Under the pieces are notes generated by a model, which was not told the origin of the DNA, searched no databases, and was given only the letters and a program-made list of their open reading frames with translations. Of a DNA stretch of 64,000 nucleotides, positions 47,777 through 59,800 are shown piece after piece; position 1 is the stretch's first letter, and each line of letters opens with the position of its first letter. Origin of the DNA: Mesaphorura yosii (taxonomy: Eukaryota > Arthropoda > Collembola > Poduromorpha > Tullbergiidae); assembly GCA_009869945.1 (NCBI GenBank), contig WIXG01000293.1, forward strand, positions 1 to 64,000. Direction: 5' to 3'. Position numbers and translations under genes: made by a program.

Positions 47777-50244
47777 ATGGCTGGGAAAATCGATCCTGGA
47801 GTGCAAAAATGCATCACGTCACTGCAGGCTGCGAAGAACGACACCGAGAAAATGGCGGCTTTGTTTCTTGTGACGAAAGTCGTCAAGGCCTCAAAACTGA
47901 ACAGCGAGAACCGCCTTGCGCTCTTCAACGCGATCGGATTCAAGTTCCTTCTCCGCCTGCTCAACTCGCCGTCGTCGGAGGACTGCCCCGCTCTTCTCTA
48001 CAAGTCTGTGGCCCTGAGCATCCTGACGGCGTTCTGTGCGGAGCCCTCCATCGCGGAGAGCCCCGACATGCTGGAGGCGATTCCCATTTTTCTGCAGACC
48101 ATCGAGAGCGTGGACGAGGACGACAGCTCCGACCAGCTCCTCATCGTCGTGAACGAGACGTATCACTGTCTCAAGTGCATCGCGAGCACCGAGAAGGGAG
48201 CTCTCGCACTCGTGAAGGCACAGGCCGTCCCCAAACTCGTCGACATCTACTCCAAGCAGGACATGGAGGAGGCGGTGGACATTATTCGCTCGATCGCAAT
48301 CAACGTGGGAGTCCGCACCTGGGATGGCTGTCCCGACGCCTTCAACACGCTCCTGGATCGATTTTCTCTCCAGTTCGAGGCGGACCAGTCTGAGCAGAAG
48401 TTCGACATGTGCGCAACGATGGCCTCGATCATCTCGAGCTTCCACGTCACCACGCAGAACGTCGAGAGCGCCTTCTGGCCGGCGAGCGTCCTGAAGGGTC
48501 TCATGGACATTCTGACCAGCAAACTGACGGAGAAGCAAAGAAACCCCGCGCTGAAACTCGCGTCGGTGGCTGTGACAACCTTTGGAATTGAGTGGATCAT
48601 TCGAACCAGCGGAGCTCCACCAAAGGCGAACCAATTCATTGTTCTCCTGGTCCACCTGAGCTGCATCGAAACACGAATGACTCTGGAAGACCGCACTTTG
48701 GAGAAAATTCTTCCACAGCACGACCTCATCGGGGCTTGCTACGGAATAATTGAGAAGGCTATCACGTTTATTGCTGGTCAACAATTTGACGCCCTGGACG
48801 ACAAGCAGAGGGAGCAGGTTTTTCACTCCCTGAAGGGTTCGTCCACTGCAATCTTGGGCTTCGTCAACCTCCTGCGCAAAGAATCTGAAAAGAACCCGAA
48901 GTTTTGGGACGCCAAGAAGAAGTTACTGGCGTGTGCTTCGATCAGGTGCTTGGCGGCACTTCTGGCGGAGGAGGGTGCGTCACTGAAGGAAGAAGTGTAC
49001 AAGCAGCTGCCTTTTGTGCTGGGGCTCGTGTTTGAGGCGTACCAGGACGCTGAGCTGAACCAAAGTGTGGAGAGCATGGCGCTCGCGGAGGTGGGCAAGT
49101 CCACGGAGCCTATGATGCCGGACCTCCTCTGCATGCTCCTCCCGGCCCTCTGCCATCTCACCGCCGCGGACAAGGTACGGTGACACTGTGGCGTCGCTTC
49201 CACCAACCCTGCATCAACCGCTAACTGATGCCAGTAACCGATTGACTGATTGTACTTGCAGGGAGTCAGCATTCTGGTGGAGGCGAAGGCGGACGAGCTG
49301 CTGTTTCGATTCCTGGCGCACAACTGGTCGGTATACAAGAATCTGAAGGAGCTGCTCGAGAAGAAGGCGCGGCCGAAGAAGCAGAAAAAGGGCAAGAAGG
49401 AGGAGGCGCAGCCCGAGATGGGGGAGGAGGAGCTGAAAGCCACCATTTTCAAAATCAGGGTGGCCGTGAACAACACGTGCAACATTTTCATCAACATCAC
49501 AGTCCTGAACCCCGATTTCGTTGCCTCGAGCCTCACTTTTCAGCAGATTATGCGATGGAGTTTCTCCACGCTGCCCATGCTGAATGCGCCCCAGGAGGAG
49601 CTCGTTCTCATCGCCAACATGTCCGCCTTGGGGCTTCTCCTCCTGCTCGACGTGGTGAAGAAATCGGTTGACGCAAAAGAGGCTGGACAACCGCTTTCTC
49701 CAGAAGAAGAGTTTCAGTCGACTAGGCTGATTTCTGGCACAGACAACGCGGTTTTCCGGTTCGGTCAGGCAGTGGTCAGGTTCGTCTGGGACGCACACTT
49801 ACCAGGTGAGCTCACTCAACGGCTTTTACATGCATAGCGTAACGTTAAACCTTGGTGTTGATTGTGGACCTTTTCATATTTCCAGATGAATCACAGAGCC
49901 CGGCCTCGTTGGAGATCACGTCAAATTACCGCGCTGTTTGGTCCGACATTAAGGAAATGTGGTTTCTGAGTTTGCAAACGGTCGGCTCGCTGATCGAAAT
50001 TTTGCCTTGGTTGGGCGACTTCTGCTGCGAGAGCGGGTTTCTGGACGCGCTAATCGGAAATTTGTCAAAGGCGTACAAGAACCGAATCGACCAGAGCACC
50101 TTGGCTGCGTACGAGGACTTCCTCTGCGCTGTGCTGAAGGGTGGAGAGAAGGCGCAGCAAATTATTCGGACCAAAGGAGCCTCCTTGGCTGCAAGCCACC
50201 ATCTTCGTGCACTGAAGAAAGCCTTGACTGGAGAGGCTGCTTGA
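47777..50244 (+). CDS. NCDN: Neurochondrin
   Basis: Exons 47777-49174, 49262-49805 and 49886-50244 give 766 aa (human 729). The N-terminal block SLQAAKNDTEKMAALFLVTK matches human [79 protein letters not shown] and LLPALCHLT are further family landmarks across the whole helical-repeat (armadillo-like) protein. The C-terminus has YRAVWSDIKEMWFLSLQTVG. A Lys/Arg/Glu-rich insert (EKKARPKKQKKGKKEEAQ) in exon 2 is absent from the human protein. In vertebrates it is a cytoplasmic neuronal protein affecting neurite growth and GPCR signalling. Exon 1 (1.4 kb) is notably G+C-rich relative to neighbours. AATAAA at 50415-50420 is the likely poly(A) signal. Confidence 0.93.
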
Positions 50245-50843
50245 AGTTCGACTGACTTTTGGTGTCGACAATCTGACGCATTGTTGATTGAGCAGCCGAT
50301 GTGTGTGTTTGTGTTTGTCTCTTTGTCACTTCGTCATTTACTCCTGTGTTTTGTTTAGAAAGAGTCGAACAAGGAATGACTTTGTCTGGGCTTGCACTCT
50401 TATACTGCATGAACAATAAAATAATTATTTTATGAGCTGAAATAATAATGTCCAACTTTGAACTTGATCCAGATAGACGCCTTAGGCGGCGAGCGCATAT
50501 GAATTCGCGACTCCGTGACACCGAAGTCTTCCCTGTCGCCGAATGCTCCTGCTGAGAATTCTGCTCCTGGGAAATGTTGCTTTTAGCCACGACAGCTCTC
50601 TTGGCTTGCGGCAATTCTGAATTTCAATGTAATAAATGCACATATACTCGGGACAGTGCAGTACGGTGAACAACGGTGGGACTTGTGCATATGTGGACGT
50701 GTAGCTTTCGCGCAGTCAAGAGTCAACATTCAACCTTCCGTATTTAAGTTTACACTCAAGCGTTTTGAAGAGAAGTAGTCAGTTATTTCTAGAATATATT
50801 TATTAATTAAATTAGGAGCTCGTGTCATCAAGTCGTTGGCGAG
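50245..50843. other. NCDN 3' UTR and TMED10 upstream region
   Basis: AATAAA at 50415-50420 ends the NCDN transcript about 170 bases after its stop. The remainder should hold the TMED10 promoter. A 150-codon minus-strand frame (50162-50614) overlaps the end of NCDN and is not supported. Confidence 0.5.
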
Positions 50844-51705
50844 ATGAATATCTTTGGTGCTTGGTTCGAACTATTTCTCTTGGCCTCAATACTCCAAGCC
50901 GCCAACTCACTGATGTTTTACCTGCAGCCGAATGTCCAGAAGTGCCTCCGTGAAGAAATTCATAAGGACGTCTTGGTGTCCGGAGACTACGAAGTTACAG
51001 AAATCCCTGGTCAAACTGTCGATCTCTCTGTGAGTCAAAACGCTCGCCAAGGGAAACGCTCTGAGCGTTCATTATATTCATAATAGGACCTGAGCTCGGT
51101 TTTGTCTGCCTTAGGTTGTTGATTCAAAAGGGGGATTTCTGTGGAGGAAGGAGCATGCTGAGAAAGGACGTTTCACATTCACGACGGACGAGTATGAGGT
51201 TTATGAAATATGTTTCATCTCCAAAGTGCCTCACGGTAAGCACATTGTGACTTCTGTTTTGATTCGGTAACAACTTCTAATTGGGCACTAAATCCTAATT
51301 TTAAATAGGCCAACGGGGGTTCCAGCAAGAAGTTTATTTGAGTACTAAACATGGAGTTGAAGCGAAAAACTACGAAGGGGTAAGCAAGCTTGACTCCTAC
51401 CTAGTTTAGTTTCCTAGCCAAAGATAAACGTTTGTTTACATGTGTGATTTTTCTAGCTGGACGAAGCGGCGAAGTTGAAGCCGCTGGAAGTGGAGTTGAA
51501 GCGCTTGGAAGATTTGTCAGAGTCAATTGTCAACGATTTCAGCTTCATGCGAAAACGCGAGGAGGAAATGAGAGACACGAATGAATCCACAAACTCCAGA
51601 GTTTTGTACTTTTCGATCTTCTCCATGCTCTGTCTGCTGGGCTTGGCCACTTGGCAAGTCATTTATCTCCGACAATTTTTCAAGTCGAAGAAACTTATCG
51701 AGTAA
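50844..51705 (+). CDS. TMED10: p24-delta cargo receptor TMED10
   Basis: Exons 50844-51029, 51115-51235, 51309-51379 and 51457-51705 give 208 aa. A signal peptide ([20 protein letters not shown]) is followed by the GOLD domain ([37 protein letters not shown]), a coiled region ([17 protein letters not shown]), one membrane helix ([20 protein letters not shown]) and the cytosolic tail [12 protein letters not shown]. The tail carries the diphenylalanine COPII signal and a dilysine-type COPI signal, as in TMED10. It cycles between ER and Golgi selecting GPI-anchored and other cargo. AATAAA lies at 51834-51839. Confidence 0.95.
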
Positions 51706-52071
51706 GGAGGTTCGGTTACGCCAAAAATCACCAAATTGCACATTTTAGCTCGGGTTTCATTCTGTGTATTTATTTCATCACCGATGGATTGGCCGCATTT
51801 GTGCAACTTCAAAAATTTTTAGAATAATATGTCAATAAAACCTAACCTAAATCTGTAACACTGTAAAAACGAACTGGAAATTATTCCTTTCTTAAAACTG
51901 ACGACTTGTGTTGCACTGAAAAGAGCATTTCAAATAAGCCCCGCCATGAGCACCGAAATCAATTACTCTACCATTGGAATGTAACTTTAGAAAGATAGTG
52001 TTGCACTTGCAACTCTGGTCCTTGTGAACCGACTTATTGTTTGGACCAAGGCGAATTGGCGAGTATCCCGG
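51706..52071. other. 3' UTRs of TMED10 and aftiphilin
   Basis: The two genes converge here. TMED10 has AATAAA at 51834-51839. Nothing else was recognised. Confidence 0.5.
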
Positions 52072-52906
52072 CTAGTTCGGAGCTGACGTCGGCGGCATAT
52101 CACATTTTCCAGCTCCCATGTCCAACTCGTGATGCGACTGGAAACTGTCAAACTCAGTCTCGGTTGGCGGCGCCGTCGATTGGCTCATTGGCTCTGGCTG
52201 CAGCGGCGTGTCCAGAAGGCTGGAGGCAAATTTCGGCACCTCGACGACCCCCCACTTGGTGGAATACATCTGTGAAGAATAACCCGAATAAACTTTGGTC
52301 GGTAAAAAACAGAAAGTGTGAAATCGTACAATGACTGAAGCCTTCGTTATGTTCAGGCAGGTCAGAAGTCGCTGATGCGAGTTGCTGTTCATCCACTTAA
52401 ACAGAAGGCAATGACTTTCTTCAAAATTTTGAATGTGAGCCCATGAAGTTATGTGAGGCGAATTTTCGCAAAGCTCTTTATCGATCGCTGCGTTTGGAGG
52501 GTCAACAGCTTCAGACGGCATCTCGCCTGGTTCAAATATGGCTCGTAGCAACTTTTTGTATCCATCCAGAGAAATACTCCTTGGAGGGGTAGCTGAATCT
52601 GGAGGCAAACAATGGGGAATCATTTCTTCATTCTGCCTAACTATCTTAGTTGTTGCAGTTTGCAACACTAATGAACATCAGGGAAGTGGAAGCACGGATG
52701 GATTTACCTACAGTCTTACCAAAGGCTGTCGTAACGACTGGCGTTGCCGGAGGGTCGGAGGTGTACGTGGATCGAAAATCTCCGAAATCATCTTCATAAC
52801 CATCATAATCGGCGGAATGTTCTTCGGGGATAGTCGATTGGCTACCTCCGTTCACAACATCCTGATCACTGCGACTAATGCTCAAATTTTCATCCGACGT
52901 GGCCAT
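52072..52906 (-). CDS. AFTPH: Aftiphilin-like clathrin/AP-1 accessory protein (short form)
   Basis: Exons in transcription order: 52906-52720, 52667-52330, 52269-52072; 240 aa, far shorter than human aftiphilin (over 900). The N-terminus has the acidic-phenylalanine motif EDDFGDF, the gamma-ear binding type. The conserved C-terminal region includes LLRAIFEPGEMP, WAHIQNFEESHCLLFKWMNS, NSHQRLLTCLNI and MYSTKWGVVEVP. These parallel human ELQDIHDAHGLRYQWGGS, HSNKKLLSSLGI and MYAAGL. FDSF near the end lies where the vertebrate clathrin-binding box (FDWSSS) occurs. The family works in trans-Golgi/endosome trafficking with AP-1. The first intron is only about 52 bases. The ATG at 52906 is preceded by a possible spliced leader. 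Confidence 0.82.
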
Positions 52907-53712
52907 ACCATTCCACGCGTGAGGCTCTGATATATATCCACAGTTTCTAAAAGCGTGCCCTTCGATTCGACCCTACCAAAATCATGCCTCCGCTTGTCGA
53001 TGAATTCTTGCTTGGAATTCGACGGAGACGATTGGATCCAATGCCTGGCTGATGGTGAATTCGTGGCCTTTTCGATTGTACATTTACGTTTTAAGTAGAA
53101 TCACTTCAAATCAACTTCACTTCACTTCTTAATTTAATAGCACCGTGAATCCAAAGACAACATTTGCCTTCTTCAAACTGGCAAAGGCGCCTAAGTAAAC
53201 TGACTTAACTTAACTCCAATATAATTTTACGAAAGGTGTTACTGAAATTGTTATTTTCTTGCTCCAATTTCACGCAAACTTCTAGACTGTATGCATTTTG
53301 TACTTTCCTCCTATCCTTTTCTCAGTACGCTTCTTCATTACTTCATTCTTCATGTCTAGCGCATGACGAAAGTTAGCTTGTTGGGGATGTTAATTTGCGC
53401 GATTCGAACTTTCTGGGTCCTTGCGTAATTGCTTTGTTGTAATGGAATAATAATATTGACCTTTTAACAAAGAAAAGATTAGAGTAGAGTCCATTCTGAA
53501 CAGATTCAGAGATTCATATTCGGCGTGTTTATTCAGGCATTAGATGGGATGCACAGGTGCAAGGTTGATAAAGTCATCATGACCCAATGCTATGCAGGTA
53601 TTTATTGAGAATTTGCGTGACTGAACAGACAAAGTCTTACAGACTCCCTGATCCCAGGTACAATTGGATTGGAACTCCATTATAAATACCACCAAACTCG
53701 GCATGTGTCATT
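52907..53712. other. Aftiphilin leader and TBCE 3' UTR
   Basis: On the minus strand a candidate leader exon ends at 52977 (GTAGGG donor) and contains a 33-codon upstream ORF (53083 to 52982, starting MYNRKGHEFTIS). The acceptor near 52950 precedes the main ATG. The rest is presumed TBCE 3' UTR. No other feature was seen. Confidence 0.35.
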
Positions 53713-56035
53713 CTACGGCGAGGACTTTGGAGGCCATGACACGACTAATTGATCAAAATTTTCCACGCAGCATTCGTCCAGTGAACTGTGGTTATTGCTC
53801 TGCTTGTTGTTATTCAGCGAAAATCGAACTTCCGGATTCTGAGAAACATTTCATTTCATGAGCACCGCAATGCAAGTTCGCTCAAGCAGTCAGCAGCCTC
53901 ACCCGAAAACTGACGACCTCAATTTTTGCCAAATCCCGTCCGGTCCTCGCGTAAAGCTTCCGCAACTGCATTTGAAGCTGCATGACTGTCATGCTTCGAG
54001 CAAACTCCTTTCGAATCGCTGGAAGCGCGGCGTCTGTCGGGACGATTTCCAATGCTGCGAAAGTGGCCAGATTAGGTCTTCAAACTTCGACTGCGGCAAG
54101 ATTAACGTGGTCGTCACTTACACAGCATGTGATTCCTTTTTTCCTCACCAGCAAATTTCTCCACAGGCGCAGTCTCTGCATAATCAGATAAGGCATCGTG
54201 ATTGTAGAAGAGCAGAAAAGTCAGTCCATTTCAATTGGGTTCGAATAACCAAGATAGGAGAATAATTTTAGATGCAAATCATTTCGAAGAGGCGAGGCTG
54301 CTAGAAGACAAACCTTGCATGACGTGCGCTGATTGTGCCAAAGACGTGGAATGTGAACTCGAACTGCAGCCGCGAGCTTGCGATGAAGAAGCGACCTTTG
54401 ACGAAGCTTCTACCTCAGCATCTCGCCTTTCCCTCTCGCTGATTTCTGTTCCTTCCAATTTCTGTCACGGAAGTGACAGAAACTCTTTACAGAGAAATTT
54501 AAAATCAAATAGTCTTTCATTATGTACTCACCTTCAGTTTTCCAACTTTTGAAATTATTAGCAGGCGGTTGTCAGCCTTCGACTTCTCCTCAAAAAGTGG
54601 ATTTGACTCAATACGTAACTCACAGAGTTTTGGCAATCTATTCAACTGATTGATCGACGTCCACTGTCAAAACAAACCAACAGTTAGATGTTAGAAAACC
54701 AGCTCATTGCAGTATATTATTGGAGATTTTGCTTTTACATCACAAATGCAATTTTTGCTCAAGTTCAGCCGTGACAAGTTTGGGAACAGTGAAGAATCAC
54801 AACCTTCAAGGCTATCGGGAAAGAAAATCACACTCAACAAGTTGGCGGAAATGTTCAAGTAATCCAAGCTGGAACGAAAGAATAAGAAGCAATAAACAAT
54901 TTGATAATATTAGCAATTTCTGAGCATAGAATGAATCAGGGTCAAAATAACAAACCTTTCAAAGCTCGATAATTTAAGCACCTCGTCCCAAGCAGAAATT
55001 TGGTTCCCTGTCAAATCCAGTTGGGTAAGCTTAAAGGCGTCGGGCACCCTTGGGCACATGACGGAAATCTTGTTGAATGGAAGCTAGAGTTTTTTAAAGT
55101 TGAGGACAACACAAAATTGGCACAGTGAATTGGCAACTGTAGTCATAGACAAGAATGTCATACCTGAAGGTTTAGTAAGTGAGGCACAAAAAAAGGAACG
55201 TCGAGTGCATTCTTCCATTCATAATTGAGACTTCCCAAAATTAAATGCTCCAATGTCGGGAACGCAGCACCACGAACAGTCTCAGCTTCAGCCTCCTTCC
55301 GAGTTGTAACAAGGTTGCCACTGAAAAGGTATACAGCGTGTCACTGTCAATCGCTTGCATACATTTTCAACCGAATTCACACCAATGGGATTCTGTACCT
55401 CAAATCCAGCCTTTTAAGCTTAAAGCAAGCACAAATTCTGACGATGTCGTCCCAGTCTTGAAGTAGATTTTCAGCCAAATTTAAATAGTGTACTTTGGGA
55501 GCGAGGAGAACCAGTTCTTCAACATTTCCAGTGCTTGTAATCCCCATTTCACTCAAATCCAACGTTGTCAGCTCACTGTGAAAACCACACAAACATATAA
55601 GCAAAACTGGGTCCGCTGTTACAAAATTGTTACGCAAACTAACCTGAAATCAAGTCTACTGTTATCTGCTCCTTCGGCTATTGGCTTCAACACAATGGAA
55701 ATGGCTTCTTCGTCGTGGCCATACCGCTCATGAAACGCCTCCGTGAAACTTTTCGTCTTTTGCACTTTTTGAGGACGCACAAATGAGGCCAGTGATTTGG
55801 TGCAGTCGAAGTAGTGAACTCCGTCCACTGTCCCCTTGTGTCTTCCTCTTGCCGGGTCGTCCCACTCGATTCCCACCCAAGTGCCATGGTGCCCATCGAC
55901 AGGTCCCAAGTACTTCACAACGCCAGTGCTCTTCTCGACGACCACTCGCTCATTCAGAGCAAAATGACAACTTGATGGTGAAGCTGAGCTCAGCGAAGTG
56001 TCGGTGTCCTTCACGTCGGCCTCAAACTGGAACAT
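53713..56035 (-). CDS. TBCE: Tubulin-specific chaperone E
   Basis: Ten exons in transcription order: 56035-55644, 55575-55399, 55320-55164, 55083-54956, 54868-54739, 54663-54532, 54461-54314, 54175-54122, 54054-53903, 53838-53713; 531 aa (human 527). The CAP-Gly domain contains GTWVGIEWDDPARGRHKGT and DGVHYFDC. Leucine-rich repeats follow (LTTLDLSEMGI, VHYLNLAENLL, LTQLDLTGNQISAW, LDYLNISANLL), then RLLIISKVGKLK. The ubiquitin-like end has EFARSMTVMQLQMQLRKLY and CCVENFDQLVVSW (human FYSVENGDCLLVRW). TBCE splits and assembles alpha-tubulin with TBCD/TBCC. Exon 7 after ERERRDAE is Ser-rich and lacks the expected similarity, so its 3' part and exon 8 are the least certain. Phases close exactly with this model. 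Confidence 0.9.
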
Positions 56036-56855
56036 GGCTTCAGAATTTTCTTTGTGCAACTCTCTGCGGAGGACACTCCCTCGAACACAGTAAAGAAGGC
56101 TGACCAGCGCCGAGGCGTCCAATTACCAGATTAATTACTAAACACGTCAGAATGTAACTCTGCGAACACATTGAAATTGTGCGAGTTCGACAGGAGACGG
56201 CTCGCTCGCATTTTTATTTCACGCAAGGAAGTCAAGGAAGAGGGTGCATTGACTGCTGTGTGAGTCACTTTCGTTCATCATAACAATCAATGCACAACTG
56301 ACTTGTCTGCTCTGTGAATGAACAGTACCGTTGAGTGTTGCTCCTTCCTGTCTGCACTACCAATGTCTTTAACTTTGAAGGCCATTTAGGCTGGCAGCAT
56401 CTTGTCACAACTCGTAACATATTTACTTATTGGTTAAGATCATCGTCTCGTCGTTCGTCGCCACGTACTCACTCAGGAATCAGGAATGAACTGATTAGTG
56501 ATTAATGCTCTGAGGTCCGAAAGGTGCCATTTTCCAGTCTGAAATTCCTTCAAGAAATTCGAAATGAAGGTGAACAGTAGTAAATAAGGTATCTGTAGTT
56601 AACTCAATTGTGATCATGAAGAGACCCGTCCAATAATTCTGCCACTTCAACAAGTTGTGGAGCTGAATGACACAACCAGGTGAATATATTTCAAACATGA
56701 AGCTTGGTTGCGCTGTTGTAATCTACAATGTTCGGTATTTTTTATTCTTTCAGGTTCTTAAAGCGCCCTGTGGAGCACAAAAGTGCCTTTCCATGATATG
56801 ACACATGAAGAAGACTCGGAAGTCTGTTCAGTAATCGATCACAGGGAATCCCAGA
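56036..56855. other. Region between divergent TBCE and EVI5
   Basis: These 820 bases must contain the promoters of both genes. A minus-strand open frame continues upstream of the TBCE ATG to 56122 but without an ATG. No repeat or RNA gene was recognised. Confidence 0.45.
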
Positions 56856-59800
56856 ATGGTTATCGATGGAGTCTGCACTTCGACGGCAGCTTCGGCACAG
56901 CACCGGGTTCAGAACAACAACAACAACTCTGTTAAATCATTGGAATCTCCATTAAATCCTGAGGAAGTGGCGATGCTGGCGAAGATTGAGGAAGCCAACA
57001 GGTGGGTAACATGCACGGTGCTTTTGCTGAGTGTTGAGTCCTTGTGTATTTGTGGTAGCTGTTTGGCCTTGCCCCTGTCGTTCCTTTGACGCTGAAACCT
57101 GAACGTGAACAGTGTTACTCAGACAGACAGTAAAGCTCCTCATTCTCTTCCTCTCAACAGTTTTGTGCTTTAGAGTCACTGGTTACACCCACGAAACGTG
57201 CCGCATAACTTACAGCAAGCAGGAAATGTGGAATTGTTAGGTATCAAACGGCAACAGCCCCTGACCAGAGATAGTCTTCTAGCTTCTGACGCAATTGTCG
57301 GACATCTAAAAACTTTCCAAATCTCTTGTTCTGGCTCTCGTAATTGGAGCTCATTAAATAATTGTGGTCATTATCCTGAATTGAGCAATTTGTGCACTAA
57401 AAGACCACTAATTTACTAATTGGCGATTGGCTTGGGCTATGTAAGATTGTACATCGACAAGTCGGACATTATCAGAGGTCTGACTGTTCAGCACAGCTCG
57501 GTCTTGGCATAATGCGTGGCAGATCAACAAGGCTTAATCTTAATCTCTCTCAACGACCAAAATGTCTCTACCATCTCTATGAGATATGGAACTCGAGCAG
57601 AGCTGTGTGTTAGTGTACAAAAAGCTAGCCATGATGAGCCCTTTACATGAGAACTCTTTAGTTGAAATCCCATGTTTCGAGTAGGGTGGATGTGTTGCAA
57701 TGAACGGCATGGACAAAAATTGTACAACTAAGACGCGTGCGAGATCACCAATTCCGACGGATGAACTCAACTTAAATCTCTACTGCTTCACGGGACGAAA
57801 TAATTTATGCAGAATTGCCTATTTAAAAGGCACTGCCTTCGAGTAACTGCTACAATTATGTGATTAGTCTCGTATTACAAGAAGTCATGTCATTTCTGCA
57901 AGATTTTGGTGCACATTCCATCCAGAGTCTCGAGAGTCCTGACACCAAGGTTCAGGGGTGGAAAATTCAGTTACGAAAGGAATATTGTTTCCCGTATTTC
58001 GAAGCAGCGATGAATTTCACACTAGGAGATAAAGGGACCTCAGGAAAGTGCTCTGGTACCCCCCTGATTATCATCACATCCGACTCGGATACGTCAGACG
58101 AGGAGATCTATTCCGACTTTAGCGAAGGAGTCGAAATTTTTGAGAAGGCTGACGTTACAGAAAGTTGTGAATATGTCTTACAAATTGGAGTAGAGTCAGA
58201 GGAGCCACATATTCGGAAAGAGCCTCCTTCGGGGTTCTCGGGAGTGCAACATTCTTGCTGCGTGGTCAATTCACTGGAATTGTCGGTCTCTTCGAACGTA
58301 ATTCAGAGGCACAACTCCGCTCCTGACGTCGTTGATTTGGCTGAGTTGCGCGATGAAGGTTTCCTCAGAACCGACGAAGACAAACCAAAGCGGAGAAACT
58401 CCATCGCAGATATTTTTAGATGGTAAAGAGGCGGGAGGAGTGCGTCCAGTGCGAGCACTTCACACATGGCGTCTCACATATCCTGCGCAGTACCCAGTGA
58501 CTAACTTGAGAATCTTCGTTAATTGTTATTTGTCCACCTTCCAGGCTAATCGAGTCGGACAGCAAGTCATTCAACTCGCTGCACGGATCCACGTCACTGC
58601 ACTCGCGCAAGAGTTCCGACGCTTCTGAGTTGTCGCTCGGCCTTTCAGAGAGAGGATCTGTCGAAGAGTCGGAGGAGGACTTGTGGGTGTCGTGGGGTAA
58701 AGTGGTGAACGAATGGGATGCTTACTGGAGAAAGAAGAACCAGCTCGTGAGGGTAGGCGCAATTTCAACCTTGCATTTCGAACTCTGCCACGTTGGCTGG
58801 CGAGGTACCTAATCGCTCCTGTGCTTACTTTCAGCATTTGGTCATGCGGGGTATTCCTCACCACTTCAGAGGAATCGTGTGGCAGCTGCTGTGTGGTGCT
58901 CACGATTCTCCGGACAAGGCGAGGTACTCCGAGTACATCAAGTCCACTTCCGCCTGTGAGAAAGTAAGCAGCCTGCCTCGAGCCATTTTTGAACACAACT
59001 TGCAACCTACTGTCGCTGTGCGCTTAACACATATACTGGTCGTTGACTCAAATCGCAGGTTATTCGGCGTGACATCGCCAGGACATACCCAGAGCACGAC
59101 TTCTTCAAGGTAGGCGACTGCCATGAGCCACGAAGGCCGTGACTGACTTCTATGAGAATGCGTTTCATGGCATTCGCAATGATTACAGGAAAAAGACGGT
59201 CTGGGCCAGGAATCACTTTTCAATGTGATGAAGGCGTATTCCCTTCACGACCGAGAAGTGGGATACTGCCAAGGATCCGCCTTCATTGTCGGTCTTCTGC
59301 TCATGGTAAGGAGCGTGTTCGTCCTGAGGAAAATTAGTGTTCTGTGGAGTCTTGATTAATTCGTGCTTCGCAGCAAATGCCCGAGGAGGAGGCGTTCGCA
59401 GTGCTCGTGAAACTCATGCAGGTATGTGCGGAAGTGCGTAGCAAATGCAGCCACGTTTTTAACTGATGCCAATTAACCCGACTCTTCACTCTCTTCACTT
59501 GCAGGACTACCGACTGCGTGAAATGTTCAAGCCTTCCATGGCGGAGTTGGGATTGTGTATGTACCAACTGGAAATGTGCGTCCAGGTAAGATTCAAGTGC
59601 AGACAGAAGATCGTCGACTATGCTCAAGTAGTTAAAGTTGACGTCATAACTTCATTTCGTACAGGAACAGCTACCAGAATTATACGTCCACTTCACGTCA
59701 CAAGGGTTTCACACAACGATGTACGCGTCCTCTTGGTTTCTCACGATTTTTACGACGACGTTGCATCTCGCAGTGAGCAGTCGCATAATGGACCTCTTTC

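Noticed and set aside
47891-48826. 311-codon minus-strand open frame
   Set aside because: Antisense shadow of the G+C-rich first exon of neurochondrin; the frame is open because of codon bias.
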